Source of the DNA: Rhabdornis inornatus
Taxonomy: Eukaryota; Chordata; Aves; Passeriformes; Rhabdornithidae
Length of the DNA: 64,000 nt
Assembly (NCBI GenBank): GCA_013397075.1
Contig: VWZS01004810.1
Location: forward strand, 1,006,561 to 1,070,560
Reading direction: 5' to 3'
The translations under genes were made by a program, and so were the position numbers. The notes beneath the pieces were generated by a model that saw nothing but the letters and a program-made list of their open reading frames with translations, ran no database searches and was not told the DNA's origin. Below are positions 38,251-50,639 of this stretch, piece after piece. Positions within the stretch are counted from its first letter, which is position 1, and the number at the start of each line of letters is the position of its first letter.

Positions 38251-40175
38251 TGGCCCTGTTTCTGTTCTCTGTAGCTGATGTGGGGTTGTGTTTGCACATC
38301 ATCAGCACCCTGAGTGAGCTGTGGAGGCAGATGTGAACTAAGCCCAGGGCAGGCAAAACAGGGCAGCAACTTCAGCCATGACCCCACCATCTACCTGAGT
38401 CCTTGCTGGTGAAATACTTTGTCCTGTCTCTACATCTGTGTGGATTTTCTTCATGGTTGTGCTGTATTCTGGATCTCTTCTTTGGAAAAGTTTTTCATCT
38501 CCTGCTGCTTTAGCTTCTCCATCTACAGTGACACATTTGTTTAAAGGTGCTTTGAGATCCACATATCAAAGTCACAAATAACAGCTAAAGAAAACATGAC
38601 TCATGATGGGGAAATTGCCAAGCATGTGCCTGAATAACCAAGTGCCTCAGAGCTTCACAAACAGATCCCAGGAAACAAAAGCATTTACATTCACAAGTCC
38701 CTGTTCACTGGCTAGGACAGGACAAAAATAAAGCTTTTTCTTTATGAAGTGTTGCATAAAAAGCATGGTTATCTTTTCATTGCAGGCCACTTTGCAGCAT
38801 GCAAAGAGATTGCCTTTCTTCATGAGTTTGTGAATTTTTATTTTATTGCAGTCTTTTTATTTCCTCCATCAAAACATGCCTGAGTTTGAAATGGCATGAC
38901 TAGGAATGAAAATTAAATACATCAAAACTGATTTTTGTAGAAATGAGATTTTGGAGCAACCAGGGAATATTCAAGGCTTTCTTACGCTTGTGTTCAGTTT
39001 TTTTTGCTAAAGAGGGATGAAGTCTGAGGAAATGGGTCACCTTTTTCCTAGAGAAAATTTCTTCAGTTTTACTGTTATTCTGAAATATCATAGGCTTTTG
39101 GGGACATTTTTTTCCTTTTTAATCTTGAGCAAAGCACAAATGTCTCTGATTATGTATGACTCGAATTTTGCTGCAGCTGTACTCTGCAGCCTAAATTTTT
39201 TTAGCCCTTAACCTCTTATCTTATGCTATTTGCTAGTAATTTCAGACCCAGTCACCATGAGAATCCTGTACTGAGAGGGGACATCCTCTGCATACAGCCA
39301 CTGTGGATATTCCTGCTTGCTGGATGCCACTGCTTGAAAAGTAACCCTTGGCCAGTGGCCTGAGTGGGACAGCACAGCTTGGAAACCAAAGGGATGTGGA
39401 TCCCCAGCTCTGAGGGTGAAGGCACCCAATTGAGTGTCCTGAGGAACCTTGAGGAGGAACCCCTGTTTTCTCCTAAACCAGCTCAGAGGAAATAATGCCC
39501 GAACACTATGGAAATTAAGTGGCAAGGAACAAAGTGGGAGGGAAGTGTGGCTTTGTTTTACTATTTTAACACAGTTTTTGTTCACTTGCTCTCTCCCACC
39601 TGTGCCATGTACTCCCAGAAGCTCCCTGCAAGAGCCCTTGCCGTGGCTGAGATGATGGAGGATCTGAGTCCTTATCCCATCCCCTGTGCCATTCTGAGCC
39701 TGGTGGCCATCTGTTGGATCTGGGTGTGCCTTTGTGAGCAAGCAGTGCTCAGTCTGCCTGTCCTGTTGCACGTTCTGCTCCCTGCAGACCCCCTTTGTGC
39801 AGCCTGGAGCACACCCTTCCATCTGAAGGATGGCAGGGAAGGGGCTGGACCCTCCTCACTTCCCTTCATCTGGACAAATCCCCCCTCAGCTGCCCTGCAG
39901 CGAAGGATCCGTGCTGGGAACAGGTGGCTTTGCCAACTGGTTGCCTTTAGGCATCCCAGCCACCCACCAGCTCCTGCCTTGAGTGCTCAGTGGTGTCTCC
40001 ATCAGCTGAGGATGACTCGGGGCTGAGGGGTGGGCAGCAGGGGACAGTTTCCCATCACTGCCTGCTCTGCCCACAAGCCTGGCAGCTGTGCCCAGGTGGC
40101 TCTGCCAGGACTGCCTGGAGGGCTCAGCTGGGTAGAGGAGGCAGGAGCAGCTTTGTATTTAAACATCATTTTTTG

Positions 40176-40366
40176 TTCTTTTTTTTTTTTTTTCTCCCCA
40201 CCTCTTAAATCAGGGAATTTGAGCCTTTGCCAAGTGAGCAGCACAACTGACCGGAGGAGGGGTGATGGCTCCATTTTCTAACAACAGCTCGAGTTTTGAA
40301 ACATGGTTGCATGCTGTGTTGGAGAAAATACAGTGTTTGTTTTTTTTTTGTTTTTTTTTTTTTTTC
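40176..40366. repeat. Two poly-T tracts (about 40179-40194 and 40339-40365)
   Basis: Long T-runs, the second broken by a single G; unique sequence lies between them. Confidence 0.7.
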
Positions 40367-41010
40367 GAGAAAAAGGGCAATCAAGGCTAAATTTCTGATA
40401 TTACTTTCCCAGTATTGACAAACGCTGTGCTTAAGCTGCCAGCAGTGCAGCAGCCAGGTACCCTTGCCTGCAAAGTGAGGAATTAAGGTTCAAGGAGACA
40501 TTTCTCAGTTTTTTCATCTGAGCAAACTGTGAATCATGATAACTACAGAGCAACATTTGGGGCTGTGGTGTCACAGGCTGAGGTTATCAGCTTGCTACAG
40601 CTAAAATTAGGAAAAAAGCTTGTGCTTCACACACACCTCTATCTTCAGGAAATGAAGCAAGTGCAATTTAATGAAATGATTTGTTCTAAACTGTGCTCTC
40701 GTTACACCCTCTGGCTGGTGCCATTGTGCTCCTAGGAATGCTGGCAGGCTCTGAATCCACATGGTGAATTTTGGGGCAGCGTAGGCACTGGCTGCTGACA
40801 GGGTCCATGGGGTAACAAGGGCTCACCAGGACCCAGTCACCCCTGGGGGATTTGTTGTCTGCTCTATAAATTAAACTCTCCCTGCCTGTCTTCCATTGCA
40901 AACTTGGTTATAAAAATATTCTCATGTGCTACTTCGCCACAAGAGGAGGGACTTCATCAAGGGTGTAATCCTCTAATCTACTTACAGTCCCAATAAACAC
41001 GTCAATGTGA

Positions 41011-41170
41011 AAAGGTCTAGTTTGTTGGGTGGTTTTTTGTGGATTTATTGTTTGTTTTGGGGTTTGGGCTTTTTTTTATTGGGTTATTTTTGTGTGTTGT
41101 GTTTGTTTTGTTGGGTTGGTTTGTTCGTTTTGTTTGGCTTTTCATTAGTTTTGTTGGAGTCATTTGTAGT
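41011..41170. repeat. T/G-rich low-complexity tract
   Basis: About 160 bases composed almost wholly of T and G in irregular TTTG/TTGG units. It yields a hydrophobic pseudo-protein frame that I reject. Confidence 0.75.
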
Positions 41171-43339
41171 TTTTTCTTGTTTCCCCAAAACAATTGCTAC
41201 AGCACAAGACTGCAAGATTTGGGACTTTTTTTTCTGTCTATGCCACATGTTCCTATATTTGTCTCAGCATCCTGTGTCTTGGCTTCCCTTCCAACCTGTT
41301 GTTGGCTGATGTCTGCCCTCATCCCCCTGGATGTGTGCAAAGGAGTGTCCAAGAACGGAATTGAAAGAAGTGTGGAGAAGACAATCATGTCAACTATCCC
41401 AGCTTTACTCAATAATACCTAAAATTCTTTAAAGGACTCAGATGTTTCTATCCATTGCTTCCAAAGCGCTGGTCTTTGAAATCTTCTTATTGACAGCTCC
41501 TTAACATTCCAGGATCTGTGTGATTGTGAATTCTGGGTCAAACTTCTAGAAACAGAAATCCAGGAGCCCCTGCTATGAAAAATAATATCTGTGTCATTGC
41601 ATTGGTAACCAGAGAGCTCAAAATGCTGATTCACAGATGAGCTTCTCCAAGCTATGTCAGGTATTTTAGTGGGAGAACTGCTGCCTGTCCTGTGATTTTT
41701 ACCCTAATTTCCAGTGAAGGGCTGGGTGTGTCTGTGCTGTCCATCCCAGTGGTCAGAGCACAGCACCCTGCAGCCTGTTGGAACAGCAGCTTCATAAACC
41801 ACGTGTGCTCTGGGTGAGCTGTCAGGGAGAGAACAGCAGCAGAGCAGAACATTTGCTGTTATTAATAATGTTTGTTAAGCTGTGGTGGTGTGAACAACGC
41901 TGGGAGCTCTTGGAGAGATGTCAGTGCTGCTTCCAGCAGCTCCCAGCAGCCCCATGGAAATTGTAGTGGCTCAGGAGTGCCATCAGCCCAGTGTGCAAAG
42001 AGCTGAGGTGGTGTCAGCAGTCATGGGAGCCCCTCACCAGCACGTCTGCAGTGGCTGATGGAGGCTGGTGTTGGGAAGGGTCTCTGCAGCGCTCAAGGTG
42101 GGGGATTTTTGCAAGGAAATCTGCACAAATAACATTACAGGGAGAGCTGGGGGAATAAATGTGCACAAGCTGTTTGCACTGGATCTGATGGGTCAGGTGG
42201 AAGGGCATTGCAGCAGCTGGCTCTGGTGGGAGATGGGAACACATCCATAGAGGACTGGTGAAGGCAGCTGTGCTGAAGAAGTTCAGAAGTTACTGTGTGT
42301 TACTGAGGATGCAGAAATCCATGCCCTGGAGGTGATCCCAAGCAGGTGAAGGTAGGAACCCACTCTTCCATGTTTTCATGTGTTTGGATTTGAAGTCAAT
42401 GTTAAGAATTACAGCCACATCCTGACCATGATCACGTTTAATAATAAACAAACTTAATAATGATCAAATGTGATGACCAACCTTTTAACTTGTTCTTACC
42501 TATGCTGTATCACTCTGCTTTGAGTCTCTAATAATAAATTTATTTCAGCTTTTTTCTAAACAAATCGATCTTTTGGGCACCCTACAATTCCATGTTGCTT
42601 CCTAAGAGACCCAAATGCAGTCCTATCCTAAGAGAGAGCACAAGGCTTGGAATCATGTTTGTCTGACTGGATTTTAGTTCAGTTCTGGAACAACCTGTTA
42701 ACCAAGCAGCTTTCAAGGTCACATGAAATTCCTCTAGCTTCAAAGTAACTTTATTTCATTTTGATTCTTGCAATTTTCATGTTGTTCTGGACTTATGTTT
42801 TACCTCCTCCCCCCTCCCCCCCGAAAAAACCTCAGAGCTTTCAACTCTGGAACAATTTAATATCTTTAAGAAAATTATCAGAGAGATGAAAACACTTTTT
42901 TTTTTTTTAACTGCTTGCCCAAAAAGGGGGAGTGTTTGGGGTGTCAGACCCCGCAGCCAACACCAAGCACATGGCCAAAGGACAGACCAAGGGGAAAAGC
43001 AACAGGAGAGTCTTCCTTTGTCCTTTGGAGCCAGGCGGAGGGGGAAGTAGTCCAACAGCATTGCTCAATTTCTGCCCCAGGACTCTACTGAATGATTCAA
43101 ACTCTGATTGTCCTCTCCTTGGTTCAGTCCTACCCAGGTAAATGCTCTTATAGCAATAAAGCTGCTGCAGACAGCACAGCATTTATCAATAGATCAATAG
43201 TCAATTTATTTATCTCATTCACCTGCCAGCTGTCATAAGTGAGCCTGTCTGCTTGCCTGGTTGTTATGCAAAATGCTGTTGGACTTTCAGCTTAAGTGAT
43301 TTTTTTTCCCATACTTCTCTGGAATTAAATTTTTAGGTT

Positions 43340-43378
43340 GTTTTTTTCTTTTCTTTTTTTTTTTTTTCTTTCTTTCAT
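43340..43378. repeat. T-rich tract with TTTC units
   Basis: A pyrimidine run (TTTC, T-homopolymer, TTTC). It resembles a splice-acceptor tract, but no exon follows. Confidence 0.7.
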
Positions 43379-46300
43379 GGCAGATTTTCAGCCTCTGTCT
43401 AATTTGGAACTAGTTTAAATCTACAGACTGGAGGTTTTTTAAATAGATTAGGGGGGATGAGTGCCAAACCCTCACAGGAAACTAATTCTTGCAGGTCCTT
43501 TGAAAAGCTCAGCTTTGAAGAGTGACTTCTTCATGCTGGCCTAGATAGGGAAGAGGCCAAGCTGCAGAGGAAAGTGCTAAAGGAATATTGATTGCACTGC
43601 TCAGCCTGGGTCCGTCTGGCATTTTGAGGGCACAGGCTGGAAATGAAACATCACTGACCCCACCATAATCACAGATACCCCGCACAGGCTCGTGCACAGC
43701 CTGATCTGGAAGAACAAGATAAGCATTATAGTGCTCTTGTCATGCTCAGACCCCGGCCCTTGGCATTGTTTGCAGGATCCAGGGCTCACAGGAACCTGGA
43801 AAAGCCATCATCCTGAGGACTGGAGATAACCAGGACTTTGTGCAACCAGTGCCTGGGACAGTTGGGCTGAAAAAGGAAAGGCAGAGCAAAACAAAACCCC
43901 AAACCAACAGCTCTGTTGTAGGAGCATCTGGAAGGATTCTGGAAGATTTAGAGCTAACACAGAACTTGTTTCTTACCCAGACAAGGCCTAAAATCTGTCT
44001 GGTTTGGTTCACACTCATTCTGACAGCTACTAATGTTTGTCTGTAGCATACACAGACATGTCCAAAAATGTCTGTCTTAATGATGGTGAAGTGCTTGAAG
44101 GAAAAAGGGAGCAGAGACACCAAAATCCCAGGGAACATCTCTCTGACACCAGGGAGTCCTGATGACATCACAGTCAATTGTGTGGGCAGTATGCCAAGGA
44201 GAGGGCATGAAATAATGTTTGTGTTCTGCTGTCACTGGAGAGCGTGTTGCCTTCAGGAAGGCCCATCCCCTTTGGGAGCAGCTGATGACTTCCACGAGAA
44301 ATTTTATTGAAAAGTAAAGAGCCATTGGGCAGGAAGGAGCTGGTGCCTTGTCCTTGCCCAGTTCCCAGGGAGAGGTGGGGCTGCTCCTGGTGGAGTGTGC
44401 ACTAGGTGGGATGCTCTGGCTGCCCTGGAAGATGAACATCCAGCACCAGGAGGGCTGGGCTGTTCTGCTTAGGCTTTGTTCAGTGCCTTCCTCCTCTGCT
44501 ATTATTTTTCCTTTTAAAAACTGTGTCTGTCCTGATCATTATTCAATACATTTAATTTCTTTTTTGTTTCAAGCACCAGCCCCCAAAGTCTGTGCTGAAC
44601 TTGTTTCCTCCCTTATATGCTTTGGTTGTCTTGGCCATTTGGAGGTGGGGAATTTAATTTGTCCTGATGGTCCCTCTCCCTCAGACTTCCCTCCCTGGGT
44701 AGAGATGCTCCTGCCTTGGATCCTGCTGTCCTTTCTGGTGGTGCAGAGTGGGGTCTCTGTGATGTGCCTATTCCAGTCTCTTGACTTTTCCTCCCTCTTT
44801 AGTAGTTTTTTCCCTGTTTTTCTGTTTCCCTGGAGGGGTCATAGTGCTAACCAGCATTGAGACATTCCTAGTGGCTCCTTCTGCCCCTGACGTGCTGGCC
44901 TTGATGGAAGCTCATTAATGCAGGCTTGAAGGGGCAGTGTGTTCTCATCCTCAGCCCTATTCAAATAAAGAGTGTGTGTCCCCTTGCTGTTACAGGGAGG
45001 AAAGCCTTCAATATGTGCATGTGCCTCCCTGAGGCAATACCTCATCCCTCTTCCTTCTCACCTCCCTTCCCCCTTCAGCACCTCCTACCCCTTTCAGCCC
45101 TTAAAGAAGCTCCTCTGTATTTTCTCTGGAGGGCAGCTGCCCTGGAAGGCATTTCCTGGCACAACCCGAATTCCCCTGGGCTCTCAGCCCTGCTGAGACA
45201 GAGCACCAGCAAGTGCCTCCCCCCACTACTCAGACCTTGGGTCAGAGTTTCTCCTTATCCCCCTCTGCCTCAGGGATCCTGACCCTTCCTCCTCCTTGCT
45301 GAGACATTTCTCATCTTTCCAAGGCCATTCCAAGCTTCCCTGCTGGCAGAAGTTCAGGTCCTTGCTTGGGATTTCCCCGGGGGGTCAGAAGACTCTGTTT
45401 TAATTCCAACTGCACCAATCCTAGCTGTACCATGGGATGTTTCCTAATCCTGGTCGAGTCTTTGTAACTTCTTCACCTGGAAAGAAGTGATGCACAATTC
45501 AATATTCCTCTTTTTAAAATGCCTCAGTACCTGTAGAGGCCTCACCTCTGTGTCCCAGGTGGTGCCACCGGTGCTCAGAGAAGTAAAGAGTGAAAGGCAG
45601 CCCAGGATGGTTTTGTGAGGAAAGCTTTCAGTACCCTTTTGCACCCATTATCCCCAAATCCAAGGCCTTGGTAAATCCTCCCAAGATCCACAGGTGCAAG
45701 GATTCAGTGGTGACAAACAGACTAGTTTTGTTTACCTATCCCAGCACCCTGAATTCATTTTGGCTGATTTTCTGCTTCTTCAGAAAATGCAATTAAATCT
45801 GAAGTTGAAAGCTAATAGAAAACCTGTTCTTGGAGGTGTTTCTTCAGAGACTTCAGGAGTTTCAGGCTGGAACATTCCCTAAGGCTGGATCTATGCTGTT
45901 CCCTGCAAATATATATTTCTTTTATGACCTCAATAATTCTAAATGATTTCAGTAGCCATATATATTAATGTTAAGTCTATTTTCCAAAACTGTACCATAA
46001 TCTTGGCCTCAGGTGCATCTTGCAGGAGAGGGTTCTGTAGGTTGCATGGATGACTGCTGGAATTATAGGTTTGCTTTCCATGTAAAATATTGGAATTCAG
46101 TGAGCCAAGTTTAAAATTTTTTTTGGACATTAAAAAGGAAGCTTAACAAGGCCATATCATTTGTTTGACCATTGAGGTTGAAGCAGACGACCCCATGGGT
46201 CTTCCCTTCCAAACTTAACCCTCCTTTGACTCCAATCCCAATGAATCAACAGCACATAAAGAAGCAGAACAGCCAAATGCTATGTAAAACCTATAAAAAA

Positions 46301-46882
46301 GCTTGAAAAATGTCACTAAGTAAATTCAAATAATGCATAACTTAGAGGGAATTGCAATGATTCGTGGATATTCTATGAGCAGAAGATAAACATCTAAGTT
46401 AGTTGCATAAATTATTCATCATAACATATTTGCTCAGCTTTTCTCATCAGCTGGGAAAGCCACACATCCAAGCATAGGGAGAGTACAGCAGAGCTGGGCT
46501 TTCACCTCCCTGATGTGCCCTGGGAGCAGGAAGCCCTGGGGAGGGATGGCATCCATAACAACTGGCTGGGGAAAGTCTCCTTCACTGTCAGGCTTCAGAG
46601 GTGGATTCTGCTCAGGGCTCATCTACTGCATGGATGGGGCTGGGGCTGATCCTTGGCAGCAGGAAAGGCTGAAGACATGACAGTGGTTTCTCCTAAACTC
46701 CTGCTTTTGCCTCCTGCCGGTGGTGTAAAAATGAACTCACTTTCCCTTTGGACACATTGTTTATCAAAATGTCATTCTCCTTTCCTGCATTCTCCTGCCT
46801 CCATTGCCCATGGCTTCCCAGTTTGCTCCGTCCATCTCCACACCCTGACTAGAGACACCCCCAGGGTGTGCCTGTTGATATG

Positions 46883-47046
46883 TCATGGAATCCTGGAGTG
46901 GTTTGAGTCAGAAGGGACCTTAAAGATGATTTTGTCCCATCCCTGCCGTGAGCAGGGACACCTCCCACTGTCCCAGGTTGCTCCAAGCCCCGTCCATCCT
47001 GGCCTTGGGCACTTCCAGGGATCCAAGGGCAGCCACAGCTGCTCTG
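46883..47046 (-). mobile_element. CR1 LINE fragment (3' end, reverse)
   Basis: 'tcatggaatcctggagtggt', 'cagaagggaccttaaagat', 'actgtcccaggttgctccaa' and 'gggcagccacagctgctct' give the CR1 3' end in reverse. It closely resembles the copy at 63474-63742. The 280-codon open frame over it (46653-47495) is not a gene. Confidence 0.85.
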
Positions 47047-48722
47047 AAGGAGAATTGGGATCAATACCTGACCAACTGCCCATTTCAACTCTGTGGTCTT
47101 TGCTGCTGAATTATCTATTGCAAAGCAGCATAACCAAACTGTCTGTGCTTTTTGGGGGAGGTGAAACATTCCCTCAGCCCTTTCTGAAAACATGCTGGCT
47201 CTGGAGTGCTCTGGTCCCTCCTGACTTTATGGATACTGCAGGAAGCAGGAATCTGAATGTGTGCTTGGGTTTTACAGGAAGCAATAATCGTCTCTTTGGA
47301 GAGGAAGCACAGATGGCATTCTTCCTATGCTTGCTAGTTATGATCTTTCTGATGGGAACATGGGCATGTCTATTTATTATAAAACCCTGCCTGTCTTTGA
47401 GCATCCAGCTCTGCCTCTTGCCATGCAGTGCAACTGCTGAAGGCACTGCTCCTTCCTCGAAGGGGATTTCCTTGTGTAGCAAGGTTTGGGATTGAAACTC
47501 TAATCTGGAAAGATTAGAGAAACCTCTCTGTAGCGTCAGAGAGAAGCTATTTGTCTTTTAACGTTTTATTTGTCATTAAAATTAACTTTTACACAATTCT
47601 GGGACAGCAGGGAACACCCTCTGCTCCACAAAGGGAATACATTGGTGGTGTGTTTGTTATCTGCAGACAACTTGGGAGCCAATGATCTGTTTCAGTCATT
47701 CCTCATGTTAAGAACCTGTTGTATGGGGGTTCTTTGCCTTTTGACTGAGGTTTTTCTAGGAAAGATGGATGTTTCTTCAGGTTGCAAGGTTTGACACTAA
47801 TGATTCTTGTAACATAGCAAGAGGTGTGTTTTGTTTTGGCATTTCCACTTGGCTTGTGAAAGCAGGGAACTACAGAGGGGGCATTAGCTCAGATGTAAGG
47901 AGATATTTTCAGGTAAATAGCTGGCACTTTGCTGTTTTGATGAATGTAACTGCTGTCAGGCAGTGTGGAGTGTTGTGAAGGGGCACAATCAAAATAAACA
48001 CCTGCATAATTACATTAAGTCAAATAACCTAACACCTACAGAATGGACTGAGTATAGAATCAACCTGGGCAGAAAAGATCTGGTTTGTGATCCTGGCTTT
48101 GCAACTGAGTCTCCTGAATCTGCCTGTGTGTCAGGGTCTCTGCCAGCCAGGGGGGTTGTTCTGCTGGGTGGACACTCCATGATGGGAAGTGCTGTCCCAG
48201 GGCCAGGTGTTGTCATTCCTGGTTTGGACTGGGTGCTATGGATTATTCCACACCAGCCACAGTGACAGATTTGACCCCAGGGTCCTGCTGGGAATGCCTG
48301 AAGGTTTCCAGTTAGTCTTTCCTGGGTTACAGTTTGAGCAGGGTGCCTGCAGAGAGGAACCCTGTCCCAGTTCATGCCTCAGAATTAGCTAATTCTGCCA
48401 TTTAATCACCCAATCCTCAAATCCAACCCCAAATCCTTAATTCTGATCAGTGGTCCCTTAACTTCTTATTCTTTTTACCGGTCACTGGGCTGGCCTTCTT
48501 CTGAAATTCATTCTCTTGGAAGAGTCTCCTTGGTCCTTATCTTCATTCCACTTGTTTCTGCTGAATTCAGCTCATTCCTTGTTAGCAGCATTAATGTTCT
48601 CAAAGAAGGTTACTCCTGGTCAGCTCTTGCACATGAGGGCTTCCTCTACTTTAGCTGCTACTGCTGAGGCACAATAATGCTGAAAAGAATATTCCCAGAG
48701 AACACCGTTATTAAATTTCTTC

Positions 48723-49258
48723 TGGGATACAGTTAATTTTTTTCCCATAGAGGCTGGTATGGGGCTGTGTTTTGGATTTTGCTGGAAACAGTGCTGATAA
48801 CACAGATGTGTTGCTGAGCAGATTTTACACAGGTCAGGGCTTTTCTGCCTCTCATCTCACCCCACCAGTGCCAAATTTGGGATGCACAAGGAGCTGCAGG
48901 GGGGACAAACCCTGGACAGCTGACCCCAGCTGACCCCAGGGAAATCCCACACCACAGGACATCATGCTCAGCTTGTGGAGTGAGGAAGGAGGAGGAAAGG
49001 GGGATGTGCAGTGTGAGGAAGTTTGTCTTCCCCAGTCACTCAGATGGAGTCCTGGAGATGGCTGAACTCCAGACTGTGATGGGAAATGGGGAATGAATTC
49101 CCTGTTTTGCTTTGCTTGCCCGTGCAGCTTTTGCTTTATCTGCTAAACTGTTTATCTTGACTCATGAGTTCTCTCACTTTCACCCTTCTGACTCTCTCCT
49201 TCTCCAGAAGGAGTGAGTGGCTGCATGGGGCTGAGTTGCCAGCTGGGATTAAACCACA
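48723..49258 (+). mobile_element. Solo LTR, ERVL-like avian family, sense orientation
   Basis: The stretch from tgggatacagttaattttt to ...gggattaaaccaca matches my memory of a very common bird LTR: a 'gaggctggtatggggctgtg' segment, the repeated ctgacccc motif near 48922-48938, a 'gacatcatgctcagc' segment and the terminal 'gagtgagtggctg' to 'ttaaaccaca' part. No internal retroviral sequence flanks it. The usual ATTAAA-type signal before 'ctgtttatcttgac' reads gctaaa here, so its polyadenylation signal is probably degraded. A target-site duplication was not clear. Confidence 0.75.
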
Positions 49259-50306
49259 ACTCCTATAATCTAAATAAAATATTTGTCTTAAACCCAAGTT
49301 ACAGGAAGAGGTGAATGAAAAGTGACAGAGAAGCCTGTGAGCTGATGGTCTGGGAGATAGCTTAAGATAGAGCAGGTGCATTGTAGGAGAATGGGTATAA
49401 ATAACATCCTCTCCTTTAAGGAAGGCATTGCTCAATATTTTTTGAAAGACATTAATAGGTTTCTCATTTTTCAGGTGCTCAGCTGGTGATGTTTCAGAGG
49501 CCTGATTTTTAGATTGCAGGTGTGCAAGCTTTTCTCTAGGCATTTCCCTCTGTGTCCTTTCAAAATGGATTCCTGCAATAAAGAACTGCTTTTGCAAACA
49601 TTAACTTTATTTTTTCCCCAGTCCCTCTCAGTTTAAAAGCATGGATTTGAGAATCACTTTGGTTTTTGTTTTGTCTTGTTTTTTTCTAAAACATGAACAA
49701 AACCTCTGCTTTCATCCTGGACTCTGCTTATATCTGAATCTGTCCTTTTACATGGTTTATCTCAAAAAATTGTTTTCCAAAATGGTCTTTTGCCATACTC
49801 ATGGTGCTGAAAGATGAAGATGTTTGGAGAAAATGTATTTTCTTCAGCTTTGCTTTGCAAAAGTGTGCTAGGAAGGCTTGTGGACAGCAGGGATATAACA
49901 ATGACCAGTTTGGGCTGGATCTGTGGTCTAGACCATTTGCTGACAGAGACCAGAACTTGCTGCTTTATGGAGAAGTGCAGGACCCCAAAGTGTGGGAGGG
50001 TGAAAGAACCAGCCTGCTTTTGTTTTAGGGAGGTTCAGCTCTCTGACAGACACCTCTGGTGACTCCAAGGGCACCTCCTCACCAGCCTGATCCTTGCAGT
50101 GTGTGTTTATTGTGCAGTAATGTCTCGCTTTTCCTCTTCTCCTCCCCTTCCCCTCTGCCCAGCCTTGTGGCCCCATGTGTGCATCCATGTGGGGGTGTCC
50201 AACAGGACTGGCCCCTTCTCCACCCTCCTCCCCTGCCCATGGTGACTGTCCCTGCCCCTCCAGACTGGGAGGCTCACCCCTGTTGTGTTCCTGTGTTGTG
50301 GCACAG

Positions 50307-50497
50307 GGAGTTTGCCCGTTGGAAGGTGAGGAACACAGCCATCGAGAGGAGGGACCTGCTGCACAACCCGCTGCCCCTGATGCCCGAGTTCCAGAGGAGC
50401 ATCCGCCTGCTGGGCAGGAGACCCACCACGCAGCAGTTCATCGACACCATCATCAAAAAGTACGGCACCCACCTGCTCATCTCTGCCACCCTGGGAG
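50307..50497 (+). CDS. BRINP1: BRINP1 second coding exon (MACPF signature)
   Basis: The exon is 191 bp. Its first base completes Arg73, then come residues 74-136 and the first base of codon 137. It begins EFARWKVRNTAIERRDLL and ends IIKKYGTHLLISATLGG. Tyr125-Gly126-Thr127-His128 followed by Gly136-Gly137 fits the MACPF signature (Y/W-G-T-H-F/Y-x6-G-G) apart from Leu at position 129. In pore-forming relatives this region lies in the membrane-attack fold; BRINPs are not known to form pores. Acceptor ggcacag|G at 50306/50307 has a poor, G-interrupted pyrimidine tract; donor GAG|GTAGGT at 50497/50498 is strong. Base composition is GC-richer than the surrounding intron. From memory, residues 91-95 (LHNPL) differ from human, while the rest of the exon is nearly identical. 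Confidence 0.96.
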
Positions 50498-50639
50498 GTA
50501 GGTGGCACCTGGGCTGCTTTCTGGGAGGGGGGATGTGGGGGAAGGTGCAGGAACTGGGCAGGGCTGGAAATGTGTCCAGTTTGGCGTGGAGTGAGCTGCA
50601 GGGCAGTGGTGAGGGGAGCAGGGCATCTGTCACGGGGGG

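Larger units (their letters stand above)
17947..50306 (+). other. BRINP1: BRINP1 intron between first and second coding exons (32.4 kb)
   Basis: Bounded by GTATGT and gcacag. It holds truncated CR1 copies (about 19.5, 23.1, 23.9, 28.6, 31.1, 37.5, 38.0 and 46.9 kb), a MIR-like relic (22.4 kb), a 30-bp minisatellite (29.6 kb), simple-sequence tracts (22.1, 24.3, 28.0, 40.2, 40.3, 41.0 and 43.3 kb) and an ERVL-type solo LTR (48.7-49.3 kb). The remaining sequence looks unique and I see no exon, RNA gene or nested gene in it. Many 60-280-codon open frames occur but none has splice structure, composition or similarity that I recognise. Confidence 0.85.

Noticed and set aside
39226..39822. 198-codon minus-strand open frame
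   Set aside because: No similarity, start context or exon structure; composition is like the intron around it.
41007..41422. Hydrophobic, membrane-protein-like open frames
   Set aside because: They come from translating a T/G-rich low-complexity tract (Phe, Leu, Val, Gly, Cys).
46653..47495. 280-codon open frame, the longest in the window
   Set aside because: It runs antisense through a CR1 fragment, has no splice or promoter context and resembles no protein that I know. It is a chance open frame.
47498..47519. Perfect hairpin ctctaatct-ggaa-agattagag
   Set aside because: A short 9-bp stem, expected by chance about this often; no T-run or conserved context suggests an RNA gene.
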